Of a stretch of DNA of 17,629 nucleotides, positions 8,495 through 17,438 are shown piece by piece. The notes beneath the pieces were generated by a model, which saw only the letters and a program-made list of their open reading frames with translations, was not told the origin of the DNA and did not search any database. The DNA lies in contig JAHBMJ010002322.1 in the NCBI GenBank assembly GCA_018398765.1, positions 2,501 through 20,129 on the forward strand, read 5' to 3'. This stretch comes from Chromera velia (taxonomy: Eukaryota; Sar; Chromeraceae). Position numbers and translations under genes: made by a program. Within the stretch, counting starts at the first letter, position 1; each line of letters starts with the position of its first letter.

Positions 8495-10206
8495 CGGCAC
8501 ACACACACACACACACACACACGGAGAGAGAGAGAGAGAGAGAACCGATGACCACACGGACAGAAAAAACTGACCAACGAGTTTGGCCACCCAAATGCTC
8601 GTCTTCTTTTTGAGGACGAAGGTATGGTCCAGATTTCGAACTCTGACGACGTGGGAGTGCCACTCATCCAACATCATGTCCTTGCAATCAGGAAGGAGGT
8701 CTGCAGGAAGACCGAGGGACCCTTCTTGTTGGACGTTTCTGTTCCCGTCGGTGCGGGCCCTTTTGGGCCTCCTCTGTCTTGGCGGGGAATTGGCAAGGGC
8801 CACATCCTCCTCGTCTTCTTCATCTTCCTCATCTTCCTCCTCCCCCCCATCCCCTTCTTCAGATTCTTCCTCTTCCTCTTCCTCATCCTCCGAGAACTGA
8901 TGCGAGATTTCGTCTTCCTCCGACTCTTCCTGATCCTCCTGCTCATCAGAATCGGTCGCCCTGTCTCTCTCCTCCCTCTCTCTGTCCTCCCCATCCTCCT
9001 CATTTGCATCCCTCCCACTGTCACTAATATCCATACTTCTCTCATCCCACCTCCCTCTCCTACGAGTAGACAGGGACAGTTCCCTTCTCTCCACGGCCTC
9101 GTCAAACTTTCTGGAAGGGAAGGGAATAGCAGGGGAGGAGCCGTGAAGGTCATAGTCGTCCGGCATGTCGGAAGGTCCCCCCGTAATCTGAGCACTAGAT
9201 CTGAGAAGGGAAAGGCCATTTCGATCTCTCTCCCTCTCCCTCCTTCCCCCCCTCCTAGACGACATCTCGTCCTCTTCTCCGAACATTTCCTGGGCAGAGC
9301 GCTTCTTTGACTTCTTCGTCTTTGTGTTCGAGTAGGAGGAAGAGGAAGAGGAAAAGGAGGAAGCTTTGTTGAGAGGACTCTTGTCGCCCTCTTCCTCTTC
9401 CTCGATGTCCATATCATCATCATCTTCCTCTCCGTCTCTCCTCCCCCCCCTTCTGCTCTGTTCCTCTTCCTCTTCCTCAGAAAAGTCCCCTCCCCCCTCT
9501 CCCTCGGACCCCTCTTCAGAAGACGAATCCTCCTCCTCATCTTCCTCCTCTTCCTCCTCACTGCCATCCTCATCCCCTTCCTCACTCTCATCACTCATAT
9601 CCTCCCCGCCCTCCTCATTTTCGCTCTGACTCCCTTCCTCATCCCCCTCCCCCTCCCCATAGGGTGACAGGATGTCCAGCACCTCCCTCTGCACCTCAAC
9701 AGAGGCGTACGGGTCCTTCGAGGCGAAAATCGCAAACGCACCGGGGGTCTGCGTGCAAACAGAGAGAGAGAGAGAAAGAAAGAAAGAAAGAAAGAAAGAA
9801 AAAGAAAGAAAGGGGAAAGAAGGGTTTGGTGAGAGGACAGAATAATAGAGGACAGGAAAAGACACATGCAGTCGTTGTAGGAAAAGGACAGAAGACACGG
9901 CCGACAACCTGACAGAAGAACATATTCCCTCTTCGATCGTCACAGAAACAAATAATGGAGGTCCAAAGGGAAAAATAATGTAGGCACACTTCTTTCTGTG
10001 ATCTTTCCATCCAGGCAAACAAAACAAAGAGACCCAATGCAACTCCCTCACTTTCGATCCCCTCATTCATTTCGATTGGAAGGACCAACCGAAGAGATCA
10101 GATCTTGATCAATCTTTGCGGGAAGAAGTTTCAATTCGGAGAGAAGGAGACTCTGCACATTCCCGACTGCAGCATCTGAGGTCAACTGCGCTCGTGTCTG
10201 CACACA

Positions 10207-10249
<43 letters not shown>

Positions 10250-13140
10250 GCAGGCATGTACGCGCCCATAAGTCACAAATTTTTCAGCTCAAGTGCAGCT
10301 TTCCTCCCTTCACTCGCACCCACACCTGCATGATCCTATACAACAAGGGAGGAAGAGGAAAGGAGGCCACAGAAGAAACTCGAGAGAAAAGGGAGAATCC
10401 AGAGAGGAAACCAGGGGAAGATTGCGGAAGAGGAAACTTCAGACAAAGGAAGTGAGTGCACTTTCTTTGAGGATTCTACTTCCTACTTTGTTGTTCTTCT
10501 CATTTGTACCTCTTCCCCCTCCCTCCCTCCCTCCCCGCCTTCGTCGTCCCCCTCTCTCTCCTCTCTCACTTCCTGTCTGCCTCTTCCACACAGATATTTT
10601 CTTTTCCGTTCTGGTCTCTCTTTCTCCTTCTTCTCCCTACACTTATTTTCCCTACAGACCTCCTTGCAGGGGAAGAAGGGCCACGCCAAAGGAGACTTAA
10701 CAATCCCTTTGAAGAGAGACGAGATCGGGTTGTTGAACAGAGCGTGGAACGCCATCCGTCTCGGGAAGGAGAACCTTTTCGTGGGAGAGTGAGGGAAGGA
10801 GGGAGGCAGTGAGGGGAAAAGTGAAGGCGTTTCTGGCAGGGGGTGGTTGTTAGGTGAAAAGAGGTCATTTTTTCAGAAACTGGGCGCGCACTCTCCGACC
10901 TACGACGGCCGCATCCGATCACTCTTCAGGACGCAGGCAGGAAAAGGGCGGCATCTTCCATGGAGTTCTTTCTGGCCTTCTTTTTGGATGGCAGGGTGCA
11001 CTCACATAAGATGAAAATCGAGGGAAAAAGGGAGAGAAGAAAAAGAGGCAGGTCCATTACCTGTTGAGGGCTGGAGCCAGGAGACCTACTCCCTTCACAC
11101 GCTGCTGCGCCTCTTCTGGAAGATCTTTGACCGCCTTCAGGGCCATGAGGGCGCCTGTGGGATTCCATCGACAGAAGCATGCAGAGAAGGGGGGGGAGAG
11201 AAGGAATTGAGGGGTTGACTGAGGATGCATGGGTGTAGGCGATGTATTTCGGTCCGTTCATGCACCAACTTGCATTTGAATTCTGCATGTGAACCCTTCC
11301 TGCCGTGATGGAAGCTCCGCTTTGAAACAGTCGTACAATGAAAGAAAGACGCCAAACAAGCAAACGAACAAATGGTCAAAACAAGCCCCCCAACGCGCCT
11401 GCCTTCTTTTGTCTTGTCAGCTCCTCTACCGACTGACTGACCGATGGAGTGTCCCAAGACGACCACCTCTTCGTATGCGTTCTCTACCTCTGGGTCCATA
11501 TGGGTCTGGATGAGGTCTCGGTGGGTCTCTATGCACTTGGGCAGGTCGTACCGAGACTCTTTCGAGGCATCCTTGCAGTGGCCTGTATGGGGAGACAGAC
11601 GTTGAGAGAGAGAAAGGGGAGGAGGGAAGCAGAAACAAAAGGCGTTTTCTTTTCTTTCATTTTGTGTTCCGGTGGAATGTGACCACGAGCAGAAAGGGGA
11701 AATGCTACAGACCAGAAAGAAATACCCGAGGCAAAAGAATGAACAAGGCAGAGCCATTGAAGGAAGGATTATTTCGATCAATCTCTGTTTCTAAAACACT
11801 TGCTCTCTCGCAGGGTGCGCGTCCCTCCCCCCCTCCCTCTGAATCGGGGGACCCTGCCCTGCCCAGCTGTGCTTCTTCACTTCCTTCGTGGCTCGAGTCA
11901 TTTTCTGTTCTCCTCCAAAAGATTTCTTTGTCAACGTTTCTCCTTTCAACCTCCTCTCTGTTTTTTTCTCCCCACATTCACATCATCTCTCTCTTCTTTT
12001 CCCTTCTCATTCAATCAGTCCTCTCTCTATATCTATCTATCTATCTATCTATCTCGATCTCTGTCTCGCTCTCTCCCGCTCCCGACCAACCCGGGTGGCT
12101 ATGCAGAACCACGTCGTATCCCTCCAGCTCGTTCACCAGGGCCTTGGCAAAGTCGAAGTAGCAGCACATGATGCCGGGGTTGCCTGAAGGAACGGGGGTC
12201 AGCAATGACGCAGGAAGGAAAGGGAGAAAAGTTACAGAGAGGAAGGCTTTCTCCAAAAAGGGGGGACAGACACACAAACAGAGCAGAGACAGAGATGTGC
12301 AGCAAGTGAGACAAGGCGAAACCCCACGCAGCCTCCAACAAACAGAAACAAAAGCAGACAGGGAGCAAGAAACATAGGCGCGTGCATACAAAGGAAGAGA
12401 AGGAGGCGAGAGAGAGAAAAGGAGACGAGGTAATCGGGCGAGCTGATTGCCTCCACTTTAAAATGAAAAAAAAACTCTGGGACATTCCTGGCTCTTCTTT
12501 CTTTGGAAGTCAAAAGAGAGAGTCTTGCTTGGCAGGAAAAAGCAAGTCAGAAAGGGACAACCCCAATATGCGGGGCTGAAGAGCCCGACCGACCTGGAAT
12601 AACAATAATCGCACGACGAGCAGGAGACGCAGGCGCTCTTTTGACTGCGGCAAGCTGCACGTCTCCCATTTGGAAGGGGAACACAAGGGGGTCTGCTGCA
12701 GTCTGGTGGTCACTGTGGTTTTCCTTTTTCTGATCTGGTTGTCCTGCAGCCACCTGAATCACTCCATTTCCACTCTGTACGCCATTCTGCTCTCCAACCA
12801 TCTCCTGGTCTCCCTGACGGTCTGAAGTTTGTTGGCCTCCAGCTCCCGTCTCCGCAGGTCCCGCAGCAGCTGCAGCGGCCCCTCCGTTGAGTGCAGAGCT
12901 GAAAAGAAAGCGCGCCTCGTTTCCTCCAGTACCAGAGGATGAGGAAGCACTTTCACCATCCAAGGAAGACGCTCCGGTGTTCATCTTCAATCGACTCACT
13001 CTATCTGGCGTCTCCTTTTGGGATGAGAAGGAGACTTGGGACGGTCTCTGCAAGCTGAAGGCTCTAACCAAGCAAAAAGAGAAATGCAGCACAGAGAGGA
13101 GACAGAAACTTTTCCACAGAGGACTCCTCTTCACTTGCAT
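8094..13140 (-). CDS. LDAH-family (lipid-droplet-associated hydrolase) serine hydrolase, spliced, with large acidic insertion
   Basis: Alpha/beta hydrolase of the LDAH (PF10230) family, which acts on lipid esters at lipid droplets in animals. Proposed exons, 5' to 3': 13140-12594, 12183-12091, 11582-11442, 11154-11061, 10774-10660, 10197-10090, 9748-8575, 8290-8094. These give 822 residues in one frame. Landmarks: IIVIPGNPG (oxyanion region) across exons 1-2, LHSHPGHC across exons 2-3, GHSIG with nucleophile Ser259 at the exon 3 end, [12 protein letters not shown] and VGLLAPALN in exon 4, [10 protein letters not shown] with candidate Asp378, and [11 protein letters not shown] with candidate His741. 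Animal members are about 325 residues. The excess is a leader plus about 130 Ser/Gly/Gln-rich N-terminal residues and an acidic block after the Asp. The last exon (phase 1, LKHVLGSLL) is favoured over a five-residue phase-0 ending because it continues the C-terminal helix. Substrate unknown. Confidence 0.85.
8291..8574 (-). repeat. Last intron of the hydrolase gene, mostly microsatellite
   Basis: On the sense strand the intron starts gtcagt and ends ctctctttcag. Of its 284 nt, about 220 (8325-8543) are alternating (CT)n and (GT)n blocks, three cycles of each. On the plus strand these read (CA)n and (GA)n. The unique sequence is limited to short edges around the splice sites. Confidence 0.8.
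8803..9660 (-). other. Acidic low-complexity insertion within the hydrolase
   Basis: Roughly residues 397-682 consist mainly of Glu, Asp and Ser runs, broken by basic patches ([23 protein letters not shown]) and followed by [13 protein letters not shown]. It separates the catalytic Asp motif from the His motif, where normal family members have a few tens of residues. It is open through the whole exon and keeps frame into DHTFVL, so it is likely translated. The basic clusters resemble nuclear localisation signals, which conflicts with the leader and may be chance. Confidence 0.75.
9761..9819 (-). repeat. (GA)n(GAAA)n microsatellite beside a 3' splice site
   Basis: On the gene's sense strand this is (TTTC)n then (CT)n, lying about 12 nt from the acceptor of the large exon (tttgcacgcag). 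It therefore serves as the polypyrimidine tract. Confidence 0.9.
10200..10249 (-). repeat. (CA)n(GA)n microsatellite forming the 3' end of an intron
   Basis: Sense strand (CT)n then (GT)n running straight into gcag at the acceptor of exon 10197-10090. The repeat itself is the tract before the AG. Confidence 0.93.
10900..10923 (-). other. Possible microexon of the hydrolase gene
   Basis: Between exons at 11154-11061 and 10774-10660 the phases match with or without an extra piece. A pyrimidine-rich stretch followed by AG allows either a 24-nt exon (10923-10900, VIGCGRR) or an 18-nt exon (10921-10904, DRMRP, donor gtaggt). Both keep the frame. Other family members have a short segment here that the direct join would delete. 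Undecided from sequence alone. Confidence 0.3.
12020..12056 (+). repeat. (CTAT)n microsatellite in an intron
   Basis: Short CT run followed by about seven ctat units in the second intron of the hydrolase gene, 35 nt past the exon 12183-12091 donor. Confidence 0.93.
13060..13140 (-). other. N-terminal signal peptide with Phe at the predicted cleavage site
   Basis: The hydrolase begins with a short basic start ([10 protein letters not shown]), a hydrophobic core ([14 protein letters not shown]) and RA before [12 protein letters not shown] signal peptide cut after Ala27 would expose Phe28, followed by a Ser/Arg/Lys-rich, acid-poor stretch. In red-algal-derived complex plastids this bipartite form with Phe at +1 is the classic plastid-import leader. 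ER or lipid-droplet targeting by the hydrophobic segment alone is the alternative. The next in-frame ATG is codon 53 (MNTGASS), which would remove the leader. Confidence 0.5.
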
Positions 13141-13628
13141 TCTCTGCGCATGCCCCCCTTCCTTTCAACTCAACAGGAAAAAAATAATTAAGATCGAACG
13201 AGCCAAACTCTCAGTCTGGCTGAGTGCATGCAGTCTGCATGGGCGATTTTTGTGACCCATTTCAAATCTCTTTCACAATCTTGATCAATCTTCCGATACG
13301 CATTTAAAAAAAAAAACCTCAATTTCTCGCAACACAAAATGACTGGCACTGAGATCATAGTCGATCAGCTGCGTTGGATCTCCGGAGAACCTTTGTCGTA
13401 CTGCCATCTCACCGCGTGGCACGACCTTGAAAGGAGGACAGCCACAAGCACAGCAGAACACCCCTGTTAACAGAACTGTCTGCCACTCGCGCACTCATCT
13501 GAAAATTCTTTTGTGTTTTAATTCTTCGTCACGAGACGAAGGAGACGGAAGTGGACACCTGAATCTCTGCGTATCCACCCATCTCTCTGTGCCAGAGTCC
13601 CTTCTTTCAACTGAATCCTCTTCCGACA
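13141..13628. promoter_or_regulatory. Intergenic region between divergent start codons
   Basis: The 488 bp between the hydrolase ATG (minus) and the calpain-like ATG (plus) must hold both 5' leaders and probably a shared promoter. An uninterrupted run of 11 A lies at 13306-13316. I see no clear TATA box or initiator consensus. A minus-strand frame at 13494-13285 (including AVRQRFSGDPTQLIDYDLSA) looks protein-like and may be an upstream exon or uORF of the hydrolase transcript. Confidence 0.5.
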
Positions 13629-14888
13629 ATGGCTTCCTATCCCATGCACACCTTCGGGCACCAACCGGGCCCCCACCTCCCGTGCCAGCCCCAAGGTCCC
13701 CCCCCCCAAGTTGGCTCAGGAGGAAATGACTTTGGCTCCCGCATTCTGGCCAAAATCCGGAAAGACCAACGAGTTAGCAGTGCCACTACTGAACGCCCTG
13801 TGCCTCCTCCCATGACTGTGTTCACAGACAGCAGCGTGGAAGAGAGAGAGAAGTTAGATGCGATTGAGAGGGACATGAGGGGGGTTGGGTCACTGCAGAA
13901 CAAATTTTCCTCAGTAGCCACACACACAGTGCGAAGAGGCAATCAGAGATGGTCCGAAAACTTCGAGGAGTGCGTTGCAGAGTGTCGTGAACACTTTGCA
14001 CGGCTTGTTGCCTTCCACAAGCGTCTGCGAAAGAAGTTTATCGACCCCAATTTCCCTCCAGACTCCTCAACCCTCACCGGGCCAGTGAGTCACCTTGAAG
14101 ACTTCAAGGGCAAGTCTGAATTGTTCAAAATCCTCAGGGGACAGCAGCAGCAGCAGCAGCAGGCCCAACTGATGCACAACCAACCAGGAAAGCAACAACA
14201 CCCAATTTCATGGCGGCGTGCGTCAACGATTGCCGAAGAGTTCCAGACAGAAGTCCGTCTCTCTCCCACCAGGGGATTGCCCTCTCACGCAGAGGGAAGC
14301 CGTCTCCTGGACACGAATGGATTCTGTGCCGCTCTAAATTTCCTCGTGGCTACTGGGGCAGGGGCAGGGGGGGGGCGGAGGACTCCTGAGCTTGTTGTGT
14401 GTTACGATTGTGAGACGGGGGTTTTGGGGTCTGTGAGTTTCAGAGAGGGCAGCTGGCTGATGGAGTTGACTGATGATTGCCTTCCGTGTGACGGGTCAGT
14501 CTTTCTCTCTCTCTTCTAAATTTTGTTTCGGTTGCATGCCTTTTTCTTGTGATGAGTCAATCAATCAGTCTGTTACTTGTTTGTTTTTTTCTCTTCTCCA
14601 TTTCTCATCGGACCCTTTTTTTCTCTTTTTCTTCATACATCGTGCGGTGTGAAGTGCGCGAAGACGCCCTCAGGGGAAACACTTTTGCCTTCATTCCTAA
14701 AGGACGGTAGATAGATAGCAGTTCTCGTTACTTGTTCATCAGAAGTTTTTCCAACTACAGAAGAGAGAGTGAGTGAGTGAGTGAGTTGAGTGAGGGAGGG
14801 AGTCATGTAGGGACCGATCGGGCAGGGCTCCATCTAGGCGAAAGGTCTCTGTCTCCATCTCTGTCTGCTTTTTCCCCTGAGCCTCCGA

Positions 14889-14971
<83 letters not shown>

Positions 14972-17438
14972 TTCTCGCTCTCCGATCGTTGCCCCTCGTC
15001 ACTCATGTACATCTGTCAGCGAATAAGAAAGATCTGTGTTTCCCTTTCTCCTCTGGTCCCCGCAGGTCAACCGGACGCCCCGCATTCAGCAAAAGCGTCC
15101 CTGATCCCTGCGAGCTCTGGGTGCCCCTCCTTGAGAAGGTCTCTGCGAAGTTTGCGGGGTCATTTGAGGCTCTGCACGGTGAGTCAGTGAGGGAGTGAGT
15201 GAGTGAGGGAGTAAGGCCTCTTTCTCCTGTTTGCTCGACTTCTTGTGTTGGAAAGAACGCCTCGATCCTCCTTCACTGTACGCTCGTCCAACATGCTCTT
15301 TGGGAGTTGGGTTTATTTCTGTTGCCCATAATCTGTCGCTTTCTCTTCCAGGCCCTCATTTACTCTCCTCTCTGTTAGACCTCCAGAGCGCGGCTGCAAA
15401 AAGGAAAAGTGGCTGACTGACTGACTGACTGACTGACTGACTGACTGACTGACTGACATTGCAGTTGCTGCTTTCGCCATTGCTCTTCCTTCCCTTTGCC
15501 CTCACGTTTCCTGAAATTCGAATTTCCTCTGGCTTCGTTCTTCAAATGATGAAGCACACAATCGATTCTGCCTTCCCGATTCCTCCCTTCCTTCCTTCCC
15601 TGCAGAGGTGAGAGCCTCAGAGGCCCTGCTGGAGTTGACTGGAGGTTCTGTTCGTTCCCTCCTCCCGGCACCGTACGTCTCCTCACGACACCTGCAGGGT
15701 CTTGGGGGGGCACAGGGAGGAGAGGGGGAGAAGACTTCGCAGGCTGACAAGAGGCAGAGAGAGAGGGTGATGGAGGCAGTGAGAAGTGCTCTTGGGAGAG
15801 GGAGGTGCCTTCTGGGGGTGCCTGCAAGAATGGAGTCATCCGAGGCACTCACCCACTCCCCTTCTGCCCCTGGTCCCGTTATGTGTCTGGAGGGCCTGCT
15901 GGACATGACGGCTGTCATCTGCAGGCCGCTGGGGGCGAGGGGGGGCGGGGGCGCAACCTCTGGAGGAGACATGAGGATGCGGGGGGATGCAGGTCCTGCG
16001 TCCCTGACTGCCCTTCCACTGGCGTCTGTGCCCGAGAGGTTCAAGCAGGTGGTCGAGTTTGTGGAACCCTCTGCGGACACTCTCAGAGGGGTGAGTGTGC
16101 ATGGGGTCTTCTTGTGGGCATGTGGGTGGGGGGTTTGCATTTGCTTTCCAGAGGTCTTTCCTTTGCGTGTATGGAAGAGAGGAAGATTTCTGCATTTGTC
16201 CGTTAAAACACGGGGGAGGCGATTAGAGCCTTGCAAGTGCCTCTGTGTGGTGTCTTTGCTCTGTGTATTTCTTTGAAGGACACTCTCTTTCTACTGTGAC
16301 ACGCCCTCAATCCCTTCTCTGTATGCTTTCGTCTTTTTCTGCATCTTTCTCTTCGTGCTTGTTTTTGATGTCTTCGTCTTTTTCTACATCTTTCTCTTCG
16401 TGCATGCTTGTCTTTGTGCAGACTGTGGTGACTCACTCAGACAACTGCACGCCGACCCTTCTGGTCTCCCTGCGTCGTTGCCCCGTTGTTGCCGCCGTCT
16501 CCCAAATGGACGCCCGGGTCCGAAAAGGCAGAGCGGGACCGGCCAGCGTCAGCCTCCCCCCCGGCCCCCGGGGTGCTCCTCAGGTGCCTCCGAGGGCAAC
16601 AGAGAGAATGGACTCCCTTGGAGATTTCAGATACGCAGACGGCGTAGGCCTGTCGGTGTATAGACTTCCGCGCTCTGCCCTCCAGGCCTTCCACGTGTTT
16701 CTGTACACAAAGCCGGACGCACACGCACCGTATGGCGCTGCTCTGGCACCTAGATTTCCGGAGGGGTTTGAGAATTCGAACAGCAATGGGAGGGGAGGGG
16801 GCGGCGGAGGAGGAGGCAGTGCGTTTGCCGGGATGGATTTGGAGAAATTGATTGCCTCAGAGTTTGGGAAATTGGAATTGCAGGTCCGTTTGGTCTCTTT
16901 TTTGGGGGGTTGGTTGGGCCTCTCTGACTCTTTTTGGTAATCTCTGTTTGTCATTGTTTCTACGCTTTGTGTCTGTTGCAACGTTCTTTCTTTGCCGAGA
17001 GTTTGAGAGGGATTGATATCATGTGATCTCACGTTTCTTAGTTCATCGACCTGCCGAGACAGCCCTTCTGTGTTCTGTGATGAGATGACTGTCACCGAAG
17101 GAAAAGAACACTCAACGCGTCGCTTAGGATTCGGAAAACATCTTCTGCTCCTTTTTCCTCGCTCTCCTGTGGGATCATCCTCACTTTGTTTGGTGCCCGC
17201 TTGCTTCAATGCTCGGCTGCTCCGTTGCGCATTTCTTGGGTTGACTGTTTGCTTCTCTCTCTTCCTCTTCTTCTTCCTTCCTTCTTCTGCAGACCCCTCC
17301 GACGTTCGCAGAGGATCTCCAGACGTTCACAGAGTTCACTGCGGACCCTGAGTTCGCCTACCTCCTCTTCCCCCAGGCGTCTGGGAGAGTCAGGAGGATG
17401 GTCGTGGAGGTGCACGCGGAGGGCTGTGTGGCTGTGAG
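13629..17438 (+). CDS. Calpain-like protein, probably catalytically inactive, 3' end beyond window
   Basis: Papain-fold calpain family member. Proposed exons: 13629-14494, 15066-15178, 15606-16090, 16422-16883, 17293-17438, with phases matching at each join (690 codons seen). Pro/Gly-rich residues 1-65 precede a calpain-type entry motif, FIDPNFPPDSSTL (137-149), and SWRRAST. Later come FREGSWLMELTDDCLP (protease core), ELWVPLLEKVSAKFAGSFEAL and SEALLELTGG, all at calpain spacing. Exons 4-5 resemble the C2-like beta-sandwich domain (LLVSLRRCPVV, VSQMDARV, GLSVYRL). The usual GDCWFLAAL is here TNGFCAAL, so Cys aligns with Asn230 (Cys233 lies nearby). The usual GLVxGHAY is GLLDMTAV (423-430), so His aligns with Thr428. 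No RNPWG is found. The ATG has A at -3 and G at +4. A final donor (gtcagt) indicates more exons. Confidence 0.8.
14142..14162 (+). repeat. CAG run encoding seven Gln
   Basis: Seven consecutive CAG codons in exon 1 of the calpain-like gene, in an insertion between the entry motif and the SWRRAST segment; in-frame and likely length-variable. Confidence 0.9.
14767..14800 (+). repeat. (GAGT)n microsatellite in an intron
   Basis: About six gagt/gtga units in the first intron of the calpain-like gene; a shorter relative follows the next donor at 15179-15210. Confidence 0.85.
14892..14970 (+). repeat. Compound microsatellite (CT)n(GT)n in an intron
   Basis: About 20 CT units then 20 GT units, uninterrupted, some 95 nt before the 3' splice site at 15065. 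Confidence 0.97.
15412..15457 (+). repeat. (GACT)n microsatellite in an intron
   Basis: Eleven near-perfect gact units in the second intron of the calpain-like gene. The repeat motif itself resembles the ctgac branch-point pattern, but it lies about 150 nt from the acceptor. Confidence 0.96.

Noticed and set aside
5923-8543. CRISPR-like or satellite array from the repeated motifs
   Set aside because: The repeats are simple di- and tetranucleotides without spacers, in eukaryotic DNA.
8284-8613. Plus-strand Thr-His and Arg-Glu repeat protein
   Set aside because: Pure translation of (CA)n and (GA)n microsatellites within an intron.
8624-9310. Plus-strand frame of 228 residues, Leu/Pro-rich
   Set aside because: It is the antisense of the Glu/Asp-rich exon, whose codons give Ser, Leu and Pro runs in the opposite strand.
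8273-10066. A single 597-residue minus-strand protein
   Set aside because: Only 9748-8575 is coding. The start of the frame reads through the upstream intron (Phe/Ser/Leu-rich) and the end translates the CT/GT microsatellite intron.
13427-13729. Plus-strand frame of 100 residues overlapping the calpain-like start
   Set aside because: It is in a different frame from the calpain-family exon, which has a good start context and homology.
15375-16236. Minus-strand frames of 157 and 244 residues
   Set aside because: They are antisense to exon 3 of the calpain-like gene and its intron.
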